DNA of 64,000 nucleotides from Acorus gramineus. Lineage: Eukaryota; Streptophyta; Magnoliopsida; Acorales; Acoraceae. Positions 45,840 to 58,645 of the stretch are shown here, piece after piece. Both the position numbers and the translations under genes were made by a program. The notes below the pieces were generated by a model. It was given only the letters and a program-made list of their open reading frames with translations, was not told the origin of the DNA and did not search any database. The stretch covers positions 10,066,268 through 10,130,267 of the forward strand of contig CM060849.1 of assembly GCA_030737835.1 (NCBI GenBank). Direction: 5' to 3'. The first letter of the stretch is position 1; every line of letters begins with the position of its first letter.

Positions 45840-48464
45840 ATGTTGACAATCAAGAGGGTTCCGACGGTCTTGTCGAACTACCAGGAGGAAATCGTCGGGT
45901 GCGGAAAGAATTGCCTCGGCAAGTGCTGCTTGCCTGGTGAGTTTCTTATGGATTTTTTTTTTTTTTTTAATTTTGTTAGAGACTTGTTTACTGTGAAAAT
46001 TAGAGGGTTTTTTTTATTTATTATTATTCAGTTGATTGGGTTCTTTTTTTGGTGGAGAAAGGAGTGATTTTTTCCTTTGTTTACCATCCAAACCGCATAC
46101 TACATGTGCTTTTATTTTTTTTTAAATAGTAAACATATCAAATGAAATGAATCCACTTTTAGTAAATATAAAAAAAATGAAAATAAAAAATTAACCTGAT
46201 TATGTATATTTTCCACTGGATTTATGACAATGTATATTGGACTGCATTTTGGACTATAAGAAAGATTGAGTGTAATAGCGCCTTTGCTTTCATTAGAGAC
46301 TTGTTTAGTTTGAAAATTGGAGGGGATTTTTTTATCCAGTTGATTGGGTTCTTTTTTGGTGGAGAAAGGAGTGATTTTTTATTTTGGATTTTGTTACCCT
46401 GTTGAATGATTTTTAATACGATGGTGTTTGTTTTTCTTAAGAAATTTATAAAAAAAGGTATGGATCCTGATTAAACATATGGATGTTGAGGAAAAGATTG
46501 AGAATGATCCTGTTGGGGTCATAGGATGAAATCTCGGTGAAAAAGCATGCATATGGTTGAATTCATCTGAATGATTGTTGAAAATATATGATTTTGGAAC
46601 AATAACTTTGATGTCGTATCCATGTGGTTCTTATTATAATTTTATGGTTTTTGTATCAGTTTCGACGCTCCCACTTTACGCCTTCAAGAAGAGGGAGTCA
46701 TTTAACGAGAAATCTGTGGCTCTCGACAACAACAGCGATGGTGAGGAAGCCTTGCAGATTGATTTCCTCAACACCTTGCTCCTCGGACAGGTCAGATCTC
46801 AATTATCCTATCGGTCTTCATTTTTTTTCATGAATCCTTTTGGATGATATGATTTTCATTTTTTTTTATTTGGTATCATGTTCTTATTGATATGAAAATG
46901 TGGATTTTTTTTGGATTGCTTTAGTGGGAGGATAGGGTGAGCCGGGGCTTGTTCCGCTATGACGTGACAGCATGCGAGACGAAGGTGATCGAAGGGGAAT
47001 ATGGGTTTGTCGCGCAGCTGAATGAGGGGAGACACCTCAAGAAGCGACCCACTGAGTTCCGTGTTGACCGTGTCCTCCAGCCCTTTGATGGGAACAAGTT
47101 CAACTTCACTAAGGTTGGGCAGGAGGAGGCCCTCTTCCGCTTCGAGGAGAATCCAGAAGGTGTAACTAAATATTTCAGCAAAGCCCCTGCTGATTTCTCC
47201 GTCAATGACTCTTCCAACGTTGTTGTTATCAATGTGAGTCCAAGACATATCAACCCCCTCAATTCAGTTATAGATCTCGTGTTGCTGTCTATCTTAACTT
47301 GGATGCTTTTTCCCCCAAATAACAGGTGAGCCCGATTGAGTATGGCCACGTGCTTCTGATCCCACGTGTTCTCGAGTGTCTGCCTCAGAGGATTGACGAG
47401 GAGAGCTTCTTGCTTGCCCTTCATATGGCTGCTGAAGCAGGGAGTCCTTACTTTAGGTTGGGTTACAACAGCTTGGGTGCTTTTGCCACCATCAACCACC
47501 TTCACTTCCAGGTTTTGTTTTGTTTGTACTCCCATTTATTGGTTTTTCTTCTTCATAGTTGATATTTACCTATTTGAGTAAAAGGTCAATGAAAATCAAA
47601 CTGGTTCTAAAATGAAGAGAGGCTTCGTTGCAGGCTTATCACTTGTCTGTGCCCTTCCCAGTGGAGAAGGCCCCAACTAAAAGGATACCCATTTCAAAGG
47701 GTTCCCAAAAGAGTGGTGTCAAGGTCTCGAGCCTGATGAATTATCCAGTGAGGGGACTGGTTTTTGAGGGTGGCAACACCCTCAAGGACTTGTCCGATGT
47801 AGTGGCCAAGTCGTGCATCTGCCTGCAAGATAACAACATTCCCTTTAATGTCCTCATCTCTGACTCTGGCAGGAGGATCTTCCTTTTCCCTCAGGTAATA
47901 TTTGTTTGTGCTAGATTATGATTTTTAGTGCTTTTCACTTCTCTTTAATTGATTGTTAACTATGTATCAAAGTTATGGCATGCCCAATGACCGGCAATGT
48001 TAAGTAGGTTGATTCATTTTGGAACAAATCATCTTTGCATGATTTATGCTTATGAATAATGTGTTTAACTAAAAATTGTGAAAATGAAAAAATGAAAATT
48101 TGATCGATCTTACCATTATTGTTCAATGCAGTGCTATGCCGAAAAACAGGCCCTTGGGGAAGTAAGCCAAGAGCTGCTGGACACCCAGGTGAACCCTGCA
48201 GTGTGGGAGATCAGTGGGCACATGGTGCTGAAGAGGAAGAAGGACTATGATGAGGCGTCTGAGGACTATGCTTGGAGGCTTCTTGAGGTGGTTTCACTCT
48301 CCAAGGAGAGGCTCGAAGAGGTGAAGGCATATATATTTGAGGCCATTGGACTGGTAATTGCAGATGATGAAAATGGAGAGAATGATGAGGAGGCAACAGT
48401 TACATCTGCCCCAACTCCAACACGCACCCAACTTATGTCTCAGGGTTGCCTGGTCCTGCAGTGA
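45840..48464 (+). CDS. GGP: GDP-L-galactose phosphorylase (ascorbate synthesis), 438 aa
   Basis: Converts GDP-L-galactose and phosphate to L-galactose-1-phosphate and GDP, the control step of the Smirnoff-Wheeler vitamin C pathway. Six exons: 45840-45936, 46660-46790, 46925-47233, 47326-47511, 47634-47894, 48132-48464; 1317 nt in one phase. It begins [17 protein letters not shown], has [35 protein letters not shown] and the HIT-type active site [15 protein letters not shown] (about residues 236-250; HxHxQ as in VTC2), then [20 protein letters not shown]. Length is near Arabidopsis VTC2 (about 442 aa). The enzyme is reported in cytosol and nucleus. Expression is probably limited by the ACG uORF in the leader. 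Confidence 0.96.
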
Positions 48465-50140
48465 GTGATGGGTTGTGCTTATTTCCCTATGTTCTATTAT
48501 TAGTGTGGAGTGTTTTCATTCCTGTTGTGGAAGGTAGCCTCATAGAAGAGGGTTTGCATCTAGTGAATCAGTGATATGTGCAGCGGGCACTGTTTCCTGC
48601 TGTGTAGTTTGTTTGGAGTATCTAGGATTTGAATAATTTTATGTTCCTTCAGTAACTTGTATGCACACGTTGTGGCCTTATTTATAATGATATCAAGGCA
48701 ATAAATTGTGTTTTGTTAGCTTCATGAACTTTTGGATGTTTATTGAGATGTGTATGAATCATCATACTTCAGGAATTGGTTTGATGAAAATCCGTTATAT
48801 AATGAATCATCCAACTGCAATGCACTTTTTTTTTTCCAATCCTGATGCACATCTTCATCAATTAGCACTGCTGATCCGCATGTTTCTCTGAGAAAACCCC
48901 ATAAATATCTGTTCTGTAAGAATCACACACAAGTTTGAATTTACTTGCTGTCAAGGAAATTTGTGATGAAATATGAAAGTTTCATCGAATGTCCATAGTT
49001 AAAACAGAGGTTTTCAACTGCAACCAATCTCACAATACATGCCAAAACAGATGTAATTTACAATGAAGAGTTTTGTAGAGCCTTTACAGTAGGCCCAGAA
49101 TTTATCACTAGTCACTACTGATCATTGCCTTGCCTCGTCTCCTTCCTCAATAGTTCTCAATTCTCATAATTTGGTCTATCCATGATCAACGACCAAAGTA
49201 TTTCTATCTTCATCGGTGTCTGAACTAAAATCTGCTGTATGTTCTTCCTTCTTAAAAGTCCCCATGAAGATGTTCAAGATGCAACTTTTCCTTGTTAAAA
49301 TCTGTAGGAGGGGTTCCTCACCGAATTCTCTTTTAACAGCTTTCTCTTGTTTTCTGCAGGATAATTTTTCCCTCAACAGGATGGTTTTTCTTATGAGTGT
49401 ATTCTGAGATCTGTTCAGGAAAGTAAAAAAAAAATGTATATAAATACTGTGTGTAGACTATAATATCTGAGCAGGTCCCTGAAGTATATGTTTTATGAGA
49501 CACTGATGTTTCCCGGCTCTGATAAACTATGGAGGGCAGGTTCAAGTTGAAATCTGGCATAAAATCTGTCTGACCTATAAAAAATATCCTAAATGAATCT
49601 GCTATGATGCAGGAGACATTTAGGCAATTGCATCACTTTCAGAATGGCACATGTATGTCTATAGATGATGAAACTGTCCTCAACAAACTGCATGTAGCCA
49701 TCCAATAGGTAATGGAACAATTCTACAACGAACTGCAGGGGATATCATTTGATAGGGTATTGGTTTATGTTATTAAGTAAAGTCATGGAATAAACATGCT
49801 TATAAACACAGCATGTATGTCACATTTTATAATCAAACTTTTGCTCACAAGAGTTTGATGTACAAGTTTGTCACACAAAAAATTATAGAATTGGACACTC
49901 AAAATTACGATATCTTAGTCAACCACATAGAAGATAAAGAACATGATTGTTACAAACCAACATTATCACCAGGCATTCCTGATACAAAAAAAACTATAAT
50001 GTTGAAACTTCTATGTCAAAAGTATTTTGAAGGCTCAAAATCTATTGCAAGCTCTTCAAACTGGGATTTCTAGCCAACGGAGATGGAACAGAAATTCAAA
50101 AACCATTTCCACAGTTTAGGCCTTATGCTCTGAAAGGGCT
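48465..50140. other. 3' flank of GGP and unassigned spacer
   Basis: The 3' UTR probably ends near 48700. A minus-strand frame at 49376-49176 (FGEEPLLQILTRKS, SSDTDEDRN) looks less random than its neighbours and follows an AG acceptor-like site, but I do not recognise it and cannot join it to other exons. Otherwise no gene is seen. Confidence 0.45.
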
Positions 50141-51400
50141 GTCTGGGCAGTATATTCTCATATTAGATGTTTTTATTGCTAATCACACACTGAATCTAAT
50201 GAACATTTACATGTGAAGTGCAAGAAAAAACCGTTTTAAGGCCAACCCAGATGCTCTTGTGGTGTAGTTTGATTTCTTTATGCTCTGAGTATTTTGTTTG
50301 TATATGGTATACCTAATTCAAAGGGTTGTTTTCAACTTTGCGGATCACATCAGAGTTCATATGCATTCATATTAATAGGTATAAATTCATGCATACATAT
50401 TCATATCAATTTTATCGAGGATTAATGCACACCTGTGTCCCAACACAGTGAACAACTCAACAGAGCTGTCTTGGCAGTATGTTCTCATATTAGATGTGAT
50501 CTTTGCTAATCACATACTGAATCTAATGAACATCGACATGTGAAGTACAACTTTAGCAGGACAAACCATATCAAGGTTGACTTGGCTGCCCTTGTGGTGT
50601 AGTTCGGTTTTTTTATACTCAAGTGTACTATTTGTATAGTGTGCTTAATTCAAAGGATTGTTTCCAATCTTGTGGTTCACATCAGAATCATATGAATTGG
50701 TACTAACTAGTATGAATTTATACATACAAATTCATTTCAATTTTACCGAGGATCAATGCACACCCAGCACATTGAACAGCTCAATAGAGCTGTCTAGGCA
50801 GTACATTCTCATATTAGATGTGCTGTTTGCTAATCACACATTGAATCTAATGAAAATCTACATATTAAGTGCAACTTAAGTAAGACAAACCTTATCAAGG
50901 CCAACCTGGCCATCCTTGTGGTTTAGTTTGGTTTCTTTATGCCAAAGTGTAATGTTTGTATTATATACCTGATTCGATGAATTGTTTTCAACCTTGTGGT
51001 TCGCATCAGAATTCATACGAATTCATACATACATAGTCATCTCGATTTTATTGAGGATCATTGCACACCAAACACATTGAATAACTCAATAGATCTGTCT
51101 GGGCAGGATATTCTCATATTAGATGTGATATTTTCTAGTCATACATTGAGTCATGTGAAATGCAACTGCAACTCTAGCAGGACAAACCATATCAAGGTCG
51201 ACCCGACTGTCCTTGTGGTGTAGTTTGGTTTCTTTATGCTCAAGTGTAATATTTGTATATGCCTGATTCAAAGGGTTATTTTCAACCTTGTGTTCATATG
51301 AATTCATACGAATTCATACTAATAGATATGAATTCAACGTAAAGATTCTAATCAATTTAATCGAGGATCAATGTATACCCAGCACATTGAACATGTTAGA
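50141..51400 (+). repeat. Tandem array of about 325-bp units (four copies plus a partial)
   Basis: TTCTCATATTAGATG starts at 50155, 50482, 50806 and 51111 (periods 327, 324, 305). Units share CTTGTGGTGTAGTTTG or variant, TATGAATTCATAC-like stretches and GAGGAT(C/T)AATGCACACC. A last partial unit ends near 51395 (CAGCACATTGAAC). Copies have diverged modestly, with small deletions in the fourth. No coding potential. Confidence 0.88.
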
Positions 51401-51580
51401 AACTCTATAAGATATTGAGGAGCACAATCTTTCCCACAATCTTGAAAAAGATTACAATGAATAACCTATCACTTAGTTTTATAGATATCAATTAGTTTTA
51501 CTGTCTCATTTACAGTCACTTTACAGTTACCACGTCAACAACATAGTACACGAAATCATCTAACATAATATTTTATTCAA

Positions 51581-52325
51581 GGGTTTTTTGCATGTATACC
51601 ATCCAAAAATATGCTATTTAATTTTATACCACTATAAATAACCTATTTATTTTTATACCATTGAAATATATAGAACTTATGTATATTTACCATCCTAGTT
51701 AACTTTCATCCAAATTTCTATTAAAACCGTTAAAGTATTGGAGAAAAAACTAAATTACCCTTATTTTTGTTTTTGCATATTTAACCTTACCAAATACAAT
51801 ATTTATAAAAATAAAAAATATTAATTTTAACATGAAAATCATAAATTTCATCTAAAATCCAAAAACATAAAAATTAATTATACAAACTATTTATCAGTAA
51901 AGATGTAATAATTATTCATACTTACACTAATAAAAATGAAATAAAAATTATTTGAGAACAATTAATAATATATATTACAAAATACAATTTTTTTAGAAAA
52001 TTAGATCTTGATTGAAAAAAAAGGAAAGAAGGGATAAGGTTGAATGACTTACGATTGATTTAGAAGGAGCATAAAACTAATTAGGTTATTATGTTTAATT
52101 ATTTACATTATAACAAAAAATATTATATATTAAGATTATTTTTATCATTTTTACTTCTTGGTTAAAAAACTAATTATATTTAAAGTTCATTTTGATTAAA
52201 AATGATAAAAGAGTGACACATTTTTATATTAAGAAAAATTCTAATGGTATAAAAGTAAATATGATATTTGTAACCGTATAAAAATAAATAGCATATTTTT
52301 TTATGGTATATATGCAAAAAAATCC
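51581..52325. mobile_element. Mutator-type MITE with perfect 9-bp target duplication
   Basis: Ends GGGTTTTTTGCATGTATACC and (reverse complement) GGATTTTTTTGCATATATACC's first 20 bases pair as inverted repeats that extend about 90 bp (ATGCTATTTA, TTTATTTTTATAC). TTTATTCAA is repeated exactly at 51572-51580 and 52326-52334. The 745-bp element is AT-rich with no ORF. Its ends resemble those of the element at 33754-34509. Confidence 0.88.
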
Positions 52326-52680
52326 TTTATTCAATTATATAAGTATATAAACATATATTTTACCATAAAAAACGTTAAATATCTACATTAAATTATGAAT
52401 TTACATTTCTTTTCTTGTCTTTTTTTTGTTTTTTTTTTGATAAAAAAAATATCTTTCTATACATTTCAAATAAATAAAAAAGTACTCACTTTTATCATGA
52501 GAGTTACTCCAAGGATTCGCCCAAATCTAGTCCCCACATTTACTAGTAAAAATCTTTTTTTCTTTCTTAAATCATACAAAATTCATTCAAACATACAATC
52601 AACCAATGAAAATTAGAAGAGTAGGGGGGAAGCCTCTTTTTTTTTTTTTTATGTGTACTAAAACAGCAAAAGCTCCTCAC

Positions 52681-52688
52681 TATAAATA
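52681..52688 (+). promoter_or_regulatory. TATA box of the NAC gene
   Basis: TATAAATA is followed by C/T-rich DNA and a (CT)n run at about 52768-52798. A 5' leader exon would end at 52827 (CTCGTCCAG|GTAACA) and a leader intron run to 53720 (AAACAG|GACGC). Confidence 0.65.
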
Positions 52689-52765
52689 CCACATTTTCAA
52701 CCCCCTCTCTCTCACCTCTCTCATTTGGTCTTCGTCGCCTCCTCCGTCACACACAAACACACACA

Positions 52766-52767
<2 letters not shown>

Positions 52768-52798
<31 letters not shown>
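52768..52798 (+). repeat. (CT)n microsatellite in NAC leader exon 1
   Basis: An uninterrupted CT run follows an (AC)n stretch, about 85 bp downstream of the TATA box, so it is probably transcribed. Confidence 0.8.
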
Positions 52799-52801
<3 letters not shown>

Positions 52802-53739
52802 TTCTGTCTCTGCTCGCTCTCGTCCAGGTAACAATAACCCCTCCCTTCCTTTCATTGGGTCCTTCCTTTTCTCTGATTTCTTCTGTTCCTTGCCTTCTTA
52901 TGTAAAAAGGAACGATTTTTTGTTCTTTTGATCGGTCGTTCATCGTTGACCTAGGGTTTTTAGTCTATTCTTTCGATTCATCTATCCGATCATGATAGGG
53001 TTTTGATTTGGGTTGTTCTTGGGTTTCTCTGAATCCATGCCTCCTCCCGTGGATTTGACTGTTTCTTTGTTTTTGTGTTTTTCGTGACCTCTCTCAAAGG
53101 GGAATTTGGGTTCCTCTTTTTTATAGGGTTTTCATCGTGTTATTGATTTTGGACTGATATGTTGGTATCGCCATTGATGCAGTTATTATGTTTTATTTTT
53201 TGGTCGTTTCATTTGTAGGAGATTAATGTATGTGAAACCCAACAACATGTATTGCTACTAGTTTAGTTGTTTCTCTTTTTTTTCCTACCTGTTTTGATCA
53301 TGTCTGCGTGTTTTCTGTTCTTTGGCCCAAATTTTGGAGGAAAAGCTTTGGCCTTTCGAGCTTTTTTGCTTTTATTTCATACCCCAAGTAATCTTTCAAT
53401 ACCCTTTCCTGGTTTTAGTTAATTTTGGTTTTCGATTTATGGCGATAGCTTTATATGTTGCTTTTGTTTGTGATATTTTTATTGTGATTCATATTTCTCC
53501 CATTGAGAGTCTGAATGCCTTTCTGACTATATCTAGTATTTGTCCAGCACACACCCATAGGTTTGGATCACACCTTACCTTTATAAACATAATTTCTGAT
53601 GCATTTCCCCCTTCAGCATCTGAAGAAATCTTACATTGGACTTGAAGTGTTTTTGGTTGTTCTAGATTTTGTGCTTGTTGTTTGATATTCTGAGGTCTTG
53701 AGTTTGTTCAATTTAAACAGGACGCTGCTTGTGCTTCAA

Positions 53740-53856
53740 ATGTCTTTTGGCATCACAAAGGAAGAATACCCATGGTATCTCCGTTGTGAGTTCTGTTGCA
53801 TTTACCGCAGCCGCCTATGGTTTGCACCTCGCATGTTGTTTCGACACTGGACTTGA
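53740..53856 (+). CDS. Conserved-peptide-type uORF of the NAC gene, 38 aa
   Basis: ATG at 53740, 20 nt into the second leader exon, opens 38 codons ending at TGA 53854-53856. The peptide starts MSFGITKEEYPWYL and ends with RLWFAPRMLFRHWT. It is rich in Trp, Cys and Arg, unlike random AT-rich leader frames. Arabidopsis ANAC082 is, to my recollection, reported to carry a conserved-peptide uORF; this is probably the same one. Its ATG has a weak context (C at -3, T at +4), and no other ATG occurs in the 228 nt before the main start, so both leaky scanning and reinitiation are possible. Confidence 0.75.
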   Translation: MSFGITKEEYPWYLRCEFCCIYRSRLWFAPRMLFRHWT

Positions 53857-54084
53857 TAGATCTTTGACGAGATAACTGGCCCCCCTCCTTTTTCCTGTCT
53901 AAAGAAGTTACGAAGCTTTCTTCAGGAAAAAAGGAGTTGGGACTTGGGAAGTTTACTTATTTCAAGGAAAGTACATTATTATATTTAAACTCAATTGCAT
54001 AAAGCAGTCTTGCTTGTCATAAGTGGATCACCTGTAGCGTTCGGGTTCTCATATTTCTATTTAAAAGAAGAAAAGCATCCTGAA

Positions 54085-57000
54085 ATGTCTGTTCCAAGCA
54101 TGACAATGGTCGGAACATTGCTTCCCCCTGGATTCCGCTTCCATCCAACTGATGTTGAACTGGTACGTCACTACTTAAGAAGGAAGGTCATGGGCAAGCC
54201 CATTCTCTGTGAGGCTGTTTCAGAGGTTGAACTGTACAAGTTCGCTCCTTGGGATCTTCCAGGTAAATGCTTGCTGCCCGCTTCTGTGTAAGAATGGTTG
54301 AATACCCCTTTTTTGCCAATAGATTGGATTTGTGCTTTAATGTTTTGTGATTTAGTCTAAGTTTCAAATTTGCTCAAGTAATATTTATTTCTGATAAAAA
54401 CACATGACCAACATAAGGAGCTTCATGAGTTAAGGTTCATGCAGTTTTTTTGTTTGCTTATGATAGTTGTCATATTCTTTTAATCCAGTCCATTTTTCAG
54501 TTGTGAAATATTATGCTGGTACTTTGGTTTCTTTCAGTTGGAAGTTGCTTTCATTCTAATAGTTCGTATATGTCCTTTGGATGCAGATAAATCTTGTCTG
54601 CAAAGCAGGGACCTTGAGTGGTATTTCTTTTGTCCACGTGATAGGAAATACACAAATAGTTCGAGGGCGAATCGAGCCACTGATATTGGGTATTGGAAAA
54701 CCACAGGAAAGGACAGATGTATCACTCATAATTCTCGAACAATTGGAATGAAGAGGACTCTTGTTTTCCATGAGGGCAGGGCACCCCGAGCTGCTAGAAC
54801 TGATTGGGTTATGCATGAATATAGGCTTGAGGACGAGGAATTGTTGGGTGCTGGCTACTCTCAGGTAATTTAAACCTTTTGACCATTTTGCCCCTAATTC
54901 CAATTAAATGTTTTTGTGGTACATTCAGTGTTTTCATTTTAATGCATCACATTGTGAAATTCTCTCTCCTATGACAGTGGCTTATCACGTGGTCGGTAAG
55001 ATTCTATGGTTTCTGTTGAGAAGAATTATTGCTTATGTTTGTTTGTTTGCCTGATGGGGAATAGTTATTGGCACTTGCTATTGCTGATGCATTCATTTTG
55101 TTTCTTTTGAACATATATCCAACCTGGTACTTGTGTGCTTGGCCATGTCTCATTTTCTGTTCCTAATACAAATGCTTTCTTGCTCTTCTAAAGTAGTCAC
55201 ATGGTACACTGAACCTTTTCGAATGTTCATAAAAGTTTTGTGATCAGATACCTTCTGTACTTGCCAGGTGAACAAACTTTGGTTCGTCAAATTATGCGTT
55301 TAGTACCTTTAAGATTAGGGATTTGTATAGTTTGGATGATTTATCACATTTCTCATAATTTAAAAAAATAAGCCTTCTCGTCATCGCCACATTTACACTA
55401 ACATAGAAGTTTTGTGTGTATTTTTCATGCTAAGTATCAGAATACATCTTGAAAACAGTTTAATCATATTTCTACTGTAGTTATTATGTATCACAAATGT
55501 ACAGACCGTTTGGAATGGAACCTTTCTTAGATATTTCCATACACGAATGTGGCTATGCTTCTTTTTTTTTTGTGATTTTTTGAAAGAAAAGGTAGGTGCT
55601 ACCATGCCCCATATCAAAACTTCCACTGCTACCATGAAACTTTAGTTTTTCAAATAGATTGTGTTGGGCAGACACTTGTAGCCTATGTTTGGTTCGAGAA
55701 TTAAGTTATTATGAGGTTTATGACTGTTCTAGTATAAATAAGGATAAAATGATTTTTTTGTTTGGTTATGTTCTAAATTATTCTCGTTGGAAAACGGAAT
55801 AATAAAGTTTTGATTGTTTGGATAAAATGTGAATAAGGTGTGGGTAAAGATATATAAAAGGTGAAAAAATGATAATAGTTGATTTATAAGAGGTGATAAT
55901 AGTTGATTTGATGGTAGGCCCACATATTCTTTTGTTTGAATAACCTGGAATAACTTAATTTCAAGGATTTTCTGGAATCTATATACTACTTTATACCGAT
56001 TCTGGCGTACATATTCACTTCTAGCCATCCAAGCATCCATAATGAGTCTGTTCCAATTAATTCTAACTTGTTCCACGCCTATTCTTGAACCAAACATGGG
56101 CATAGGGTACTTCAATGATAGAATTATGATTCATTATACAATTGATAAATATAACAATTTGTCCATTTTTTGTTACATCAACCTTAATATTTTCTGACAA
56201 TGTTCCCCCTTTCCCTTATTGTTTGTTATTTCATTTGTGAATGTGTACCCTGGCTTCATTTGCTTGAAGCCCCTGTGTCACACAGTCGGAACAAATTTAT
56301 GTGTCCCCGGTTTATTCAATATGCATGAAAGTAATGGATATTTGCGATTAGTATACATAGGTCTTCCATGTGATTATATTAATAAGTACATGATATATGA
56401 ATGCATGGCATTTATCGTGTGAAACTACAATCTAATTATCAGTGTATCCTCTTGATATGGAGTACACAGTAATGCAACCAGTCCATCTGAATGGATATGC
56501 ATCCTTTTGTATCTTTAATTAAGGGGGCATTATGTCTCCCCATGCTAAATCATGATGAATGCGGGCCATCTTGAACACCCACACATACCTGTAACTACTT
56601 GCAAGATCTTTAATGATGTTGTTTCCATATGTGATTGCTTTATTATGATATTTGAAACTCCTCTGTTCTGAAACCCCTATCTTTTCATCTTCTTGTTGCT
56701 GATAAGTGTCTTTGGGCTGCACCTGAATGCTTTTCGTTTTTCTTTTGTAGGATTCTTATGTGCTGTGCAAAATTTTTAAAAAGAGTGGTCCAGGGCCAAA
56801 GAACGGGGAACAGTATGGAGCACCATATAACGATGAAGATTGGGATGATGAAGTGGTAAATGATTCATCAATATCATTCCCTTGCCTGATTTCCTCTGTA
56901 CCTGAACCATCAGATTCTGTAGATGCCCTGTTACAGAATAGCTCGGTTGGTTGTGAGGATCAATGTGGGCCTCTGCTTGAGCCTTCTGATCCTCAGCAGT

Positions 57001-58645
57001 CCGAAAATCCTGGTCTTGGACCTCTTGGTGATGAGGATCTTATAGATGTCACTGAGCTCTTGAAGGATTTGTCGGAAGATGATGTTATTTTATTTGGTCT
57101 TTCTAAGGTAAGACTGGTAAATTTAGGAGATTAGTTATTTTCTTTTTGTCTCATTTTGTATTTTTCCCTTATGGATTTTAGTTTTTCCTTTTTGTTCTTT
57201 TTCAGGAATCGGATGCGCTTGATTTGCCAGGCAATTATATAGCTGCATCCGATTTTAATGCTTCTGATGCTTCTGACATATATGATGGCCTAGAAGACCT
57301 TTCTAGGCAGCGTGATTCTCTTGCAAACATGTATCCCCTTGATTGCATGGAAAATGAAACTTCCCTCCAGAAGGTCAGAGGAGCTTCCAGTGGATGTTTT
57401 TTGGAGATGATTGATCTTGAAATTCCTTGTGAAGGCAAAATTTCTGGACATGGAATTCCTGATCAACCGTATGGCTATCATGTGAATACTGAGAGCATGA
57501 GCGGCTTTGGCATTCCAAGCTTTTCCTTTGGAAGTATGGGCACACCTTTCCCTGAGACCAATGACACCTATTCTTTATTGTTGGAAGGAAACAATATATT
57601 CGCTAGTGATTTTTCTCCAATCCCAGAGGTATAAATAGAATTTAAATGTTACTTGCTGTGTGTCCACTAATTGTTTCAATCCTATGTCTTGAGGTTTATC
57701 TCCTGATGTACATTGTCCTTTTCATTGTTTATCTAATCATCTCTACTATTTTGGTATCTCAGATTCACGCTTCAGGAATGAACTTGAATAATGAATATCA
57801 AGTAGCTACTCAGGACCCGAATGCTCTGCAGGCTTCCGAAGAAACTGAGTATATGTTCGCCTTGGCATCCATCCCTGAAGGTAGCTTTTCCTTCCCATCC
57901 TCATTCTAGTGTTGAGCGATTTTAACAGTGAAGAGGATATTTTAAGGAAGGGGAAAAATATAGTTATTGCAAGTCACATATTTTCTTTGCATTTAGGGAT
58001 TGTTATGCAGTTCTGCGGTTAATATCCATACATTAACTGCTACTCCGATTAAATTCTGTTTTGGCTCTGTTCTCTCAATCTTTGAACTTGTTCCCGTGTA
58101 GAATGCTCAAGGGCAAGTTACAGGAACTTTGGTTTCTGGTAAAGGTAGAGGAGCGGATTTGCCGCTAGGAAATCTCAGTTTTCTTGTCCAAGGACTTTTG
58201 TGAACACCCATTTGCGTTTTGTTTTTTCTTTTGTTATTTTGTCCATCCAGGTGAGCTACAACCCAACACATCGGCAAACTTGGAGAATGTGACCTCCAAT
58301 AGAATATCGTCTTACTCAAGACTCCAACTATTGTTGGATTCTATCCCTGCCCGTCCTGCCTCAGCTGCGGAGTGTCCCTCTCCTTTCAAAGGTGGTGGGA
58401 AGGCTGATGTGAACTTGAGGTGCGTGCGCATCAACGATGGTCCAGTGGACAGAGCAGGGGGTTGCCCTTGCATGTGTTGTCGCAGCTGCTCACCAGTGAA
58501 GAGGTGTGGAAGGGGCACATCTTCTTTGGGAAGAGGGTTCATGTTTGTTTTCCTGTTGGGAATGTTTTCGGCTTTCTTATGGCTTTTCTTTGTTGCTTTG
58601 GTAGCCAAACTGGGTGGGTATGCATGGAGTATCTTGGTGTTGTAG
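54085..58645 (+). CDS. NAC082: Membrane-anchored NAC transcription factor, NAC082/NAC103-like, 582 aa
   Basis: Six coding exons: 54085-54262, 54587-54864, 56751-57107, 57206-57628, 57763-57880, 58251-58645; 1749 nt in one phase, with an in-frame TAA upstream at 53986. The NAC domain covers about residues 11-165: [69 protein letters not shown] and [14 protein letters not shown] long acidic, Ser-rich activation region follows. The C-terminus has a basic, Cys-rich stretch ([16 protein letters not shown]), then one hydrophobic helix ([20 protein letters not shown]), so it is likely tail-anchored and released by proteolysis like other NTL factors. Orthology to ANAC082/NAC103 (ribosomal and ER stress) rests on the uORF and PI4K synteny; ANAC053/078-type is the alternative. 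Intron 2 holds a MITE. Confidence 0.9.
55681..56101 (-). mobile_element. MITE family 1, copy D (complete) in NAC intron 2
   Basis: Ends GCCTATGTTTGGTTCGAGAA and (reverse complement) GCCCATGTTTGGTTCAAGAA form a clear inverted repeat of more than 18 bp. The interior matches copies A, B and C in inverse or direct orientation. The target duplication is not clear. Confidence 0.8.

Noticed and set aside
49176..49376. Minus-strand frame with FGEEPLLQILTRKS
   Set aside because: Could be a last exon, but no partner exons, no recognised family and convergent with the GGP 3' region; left unassigned.
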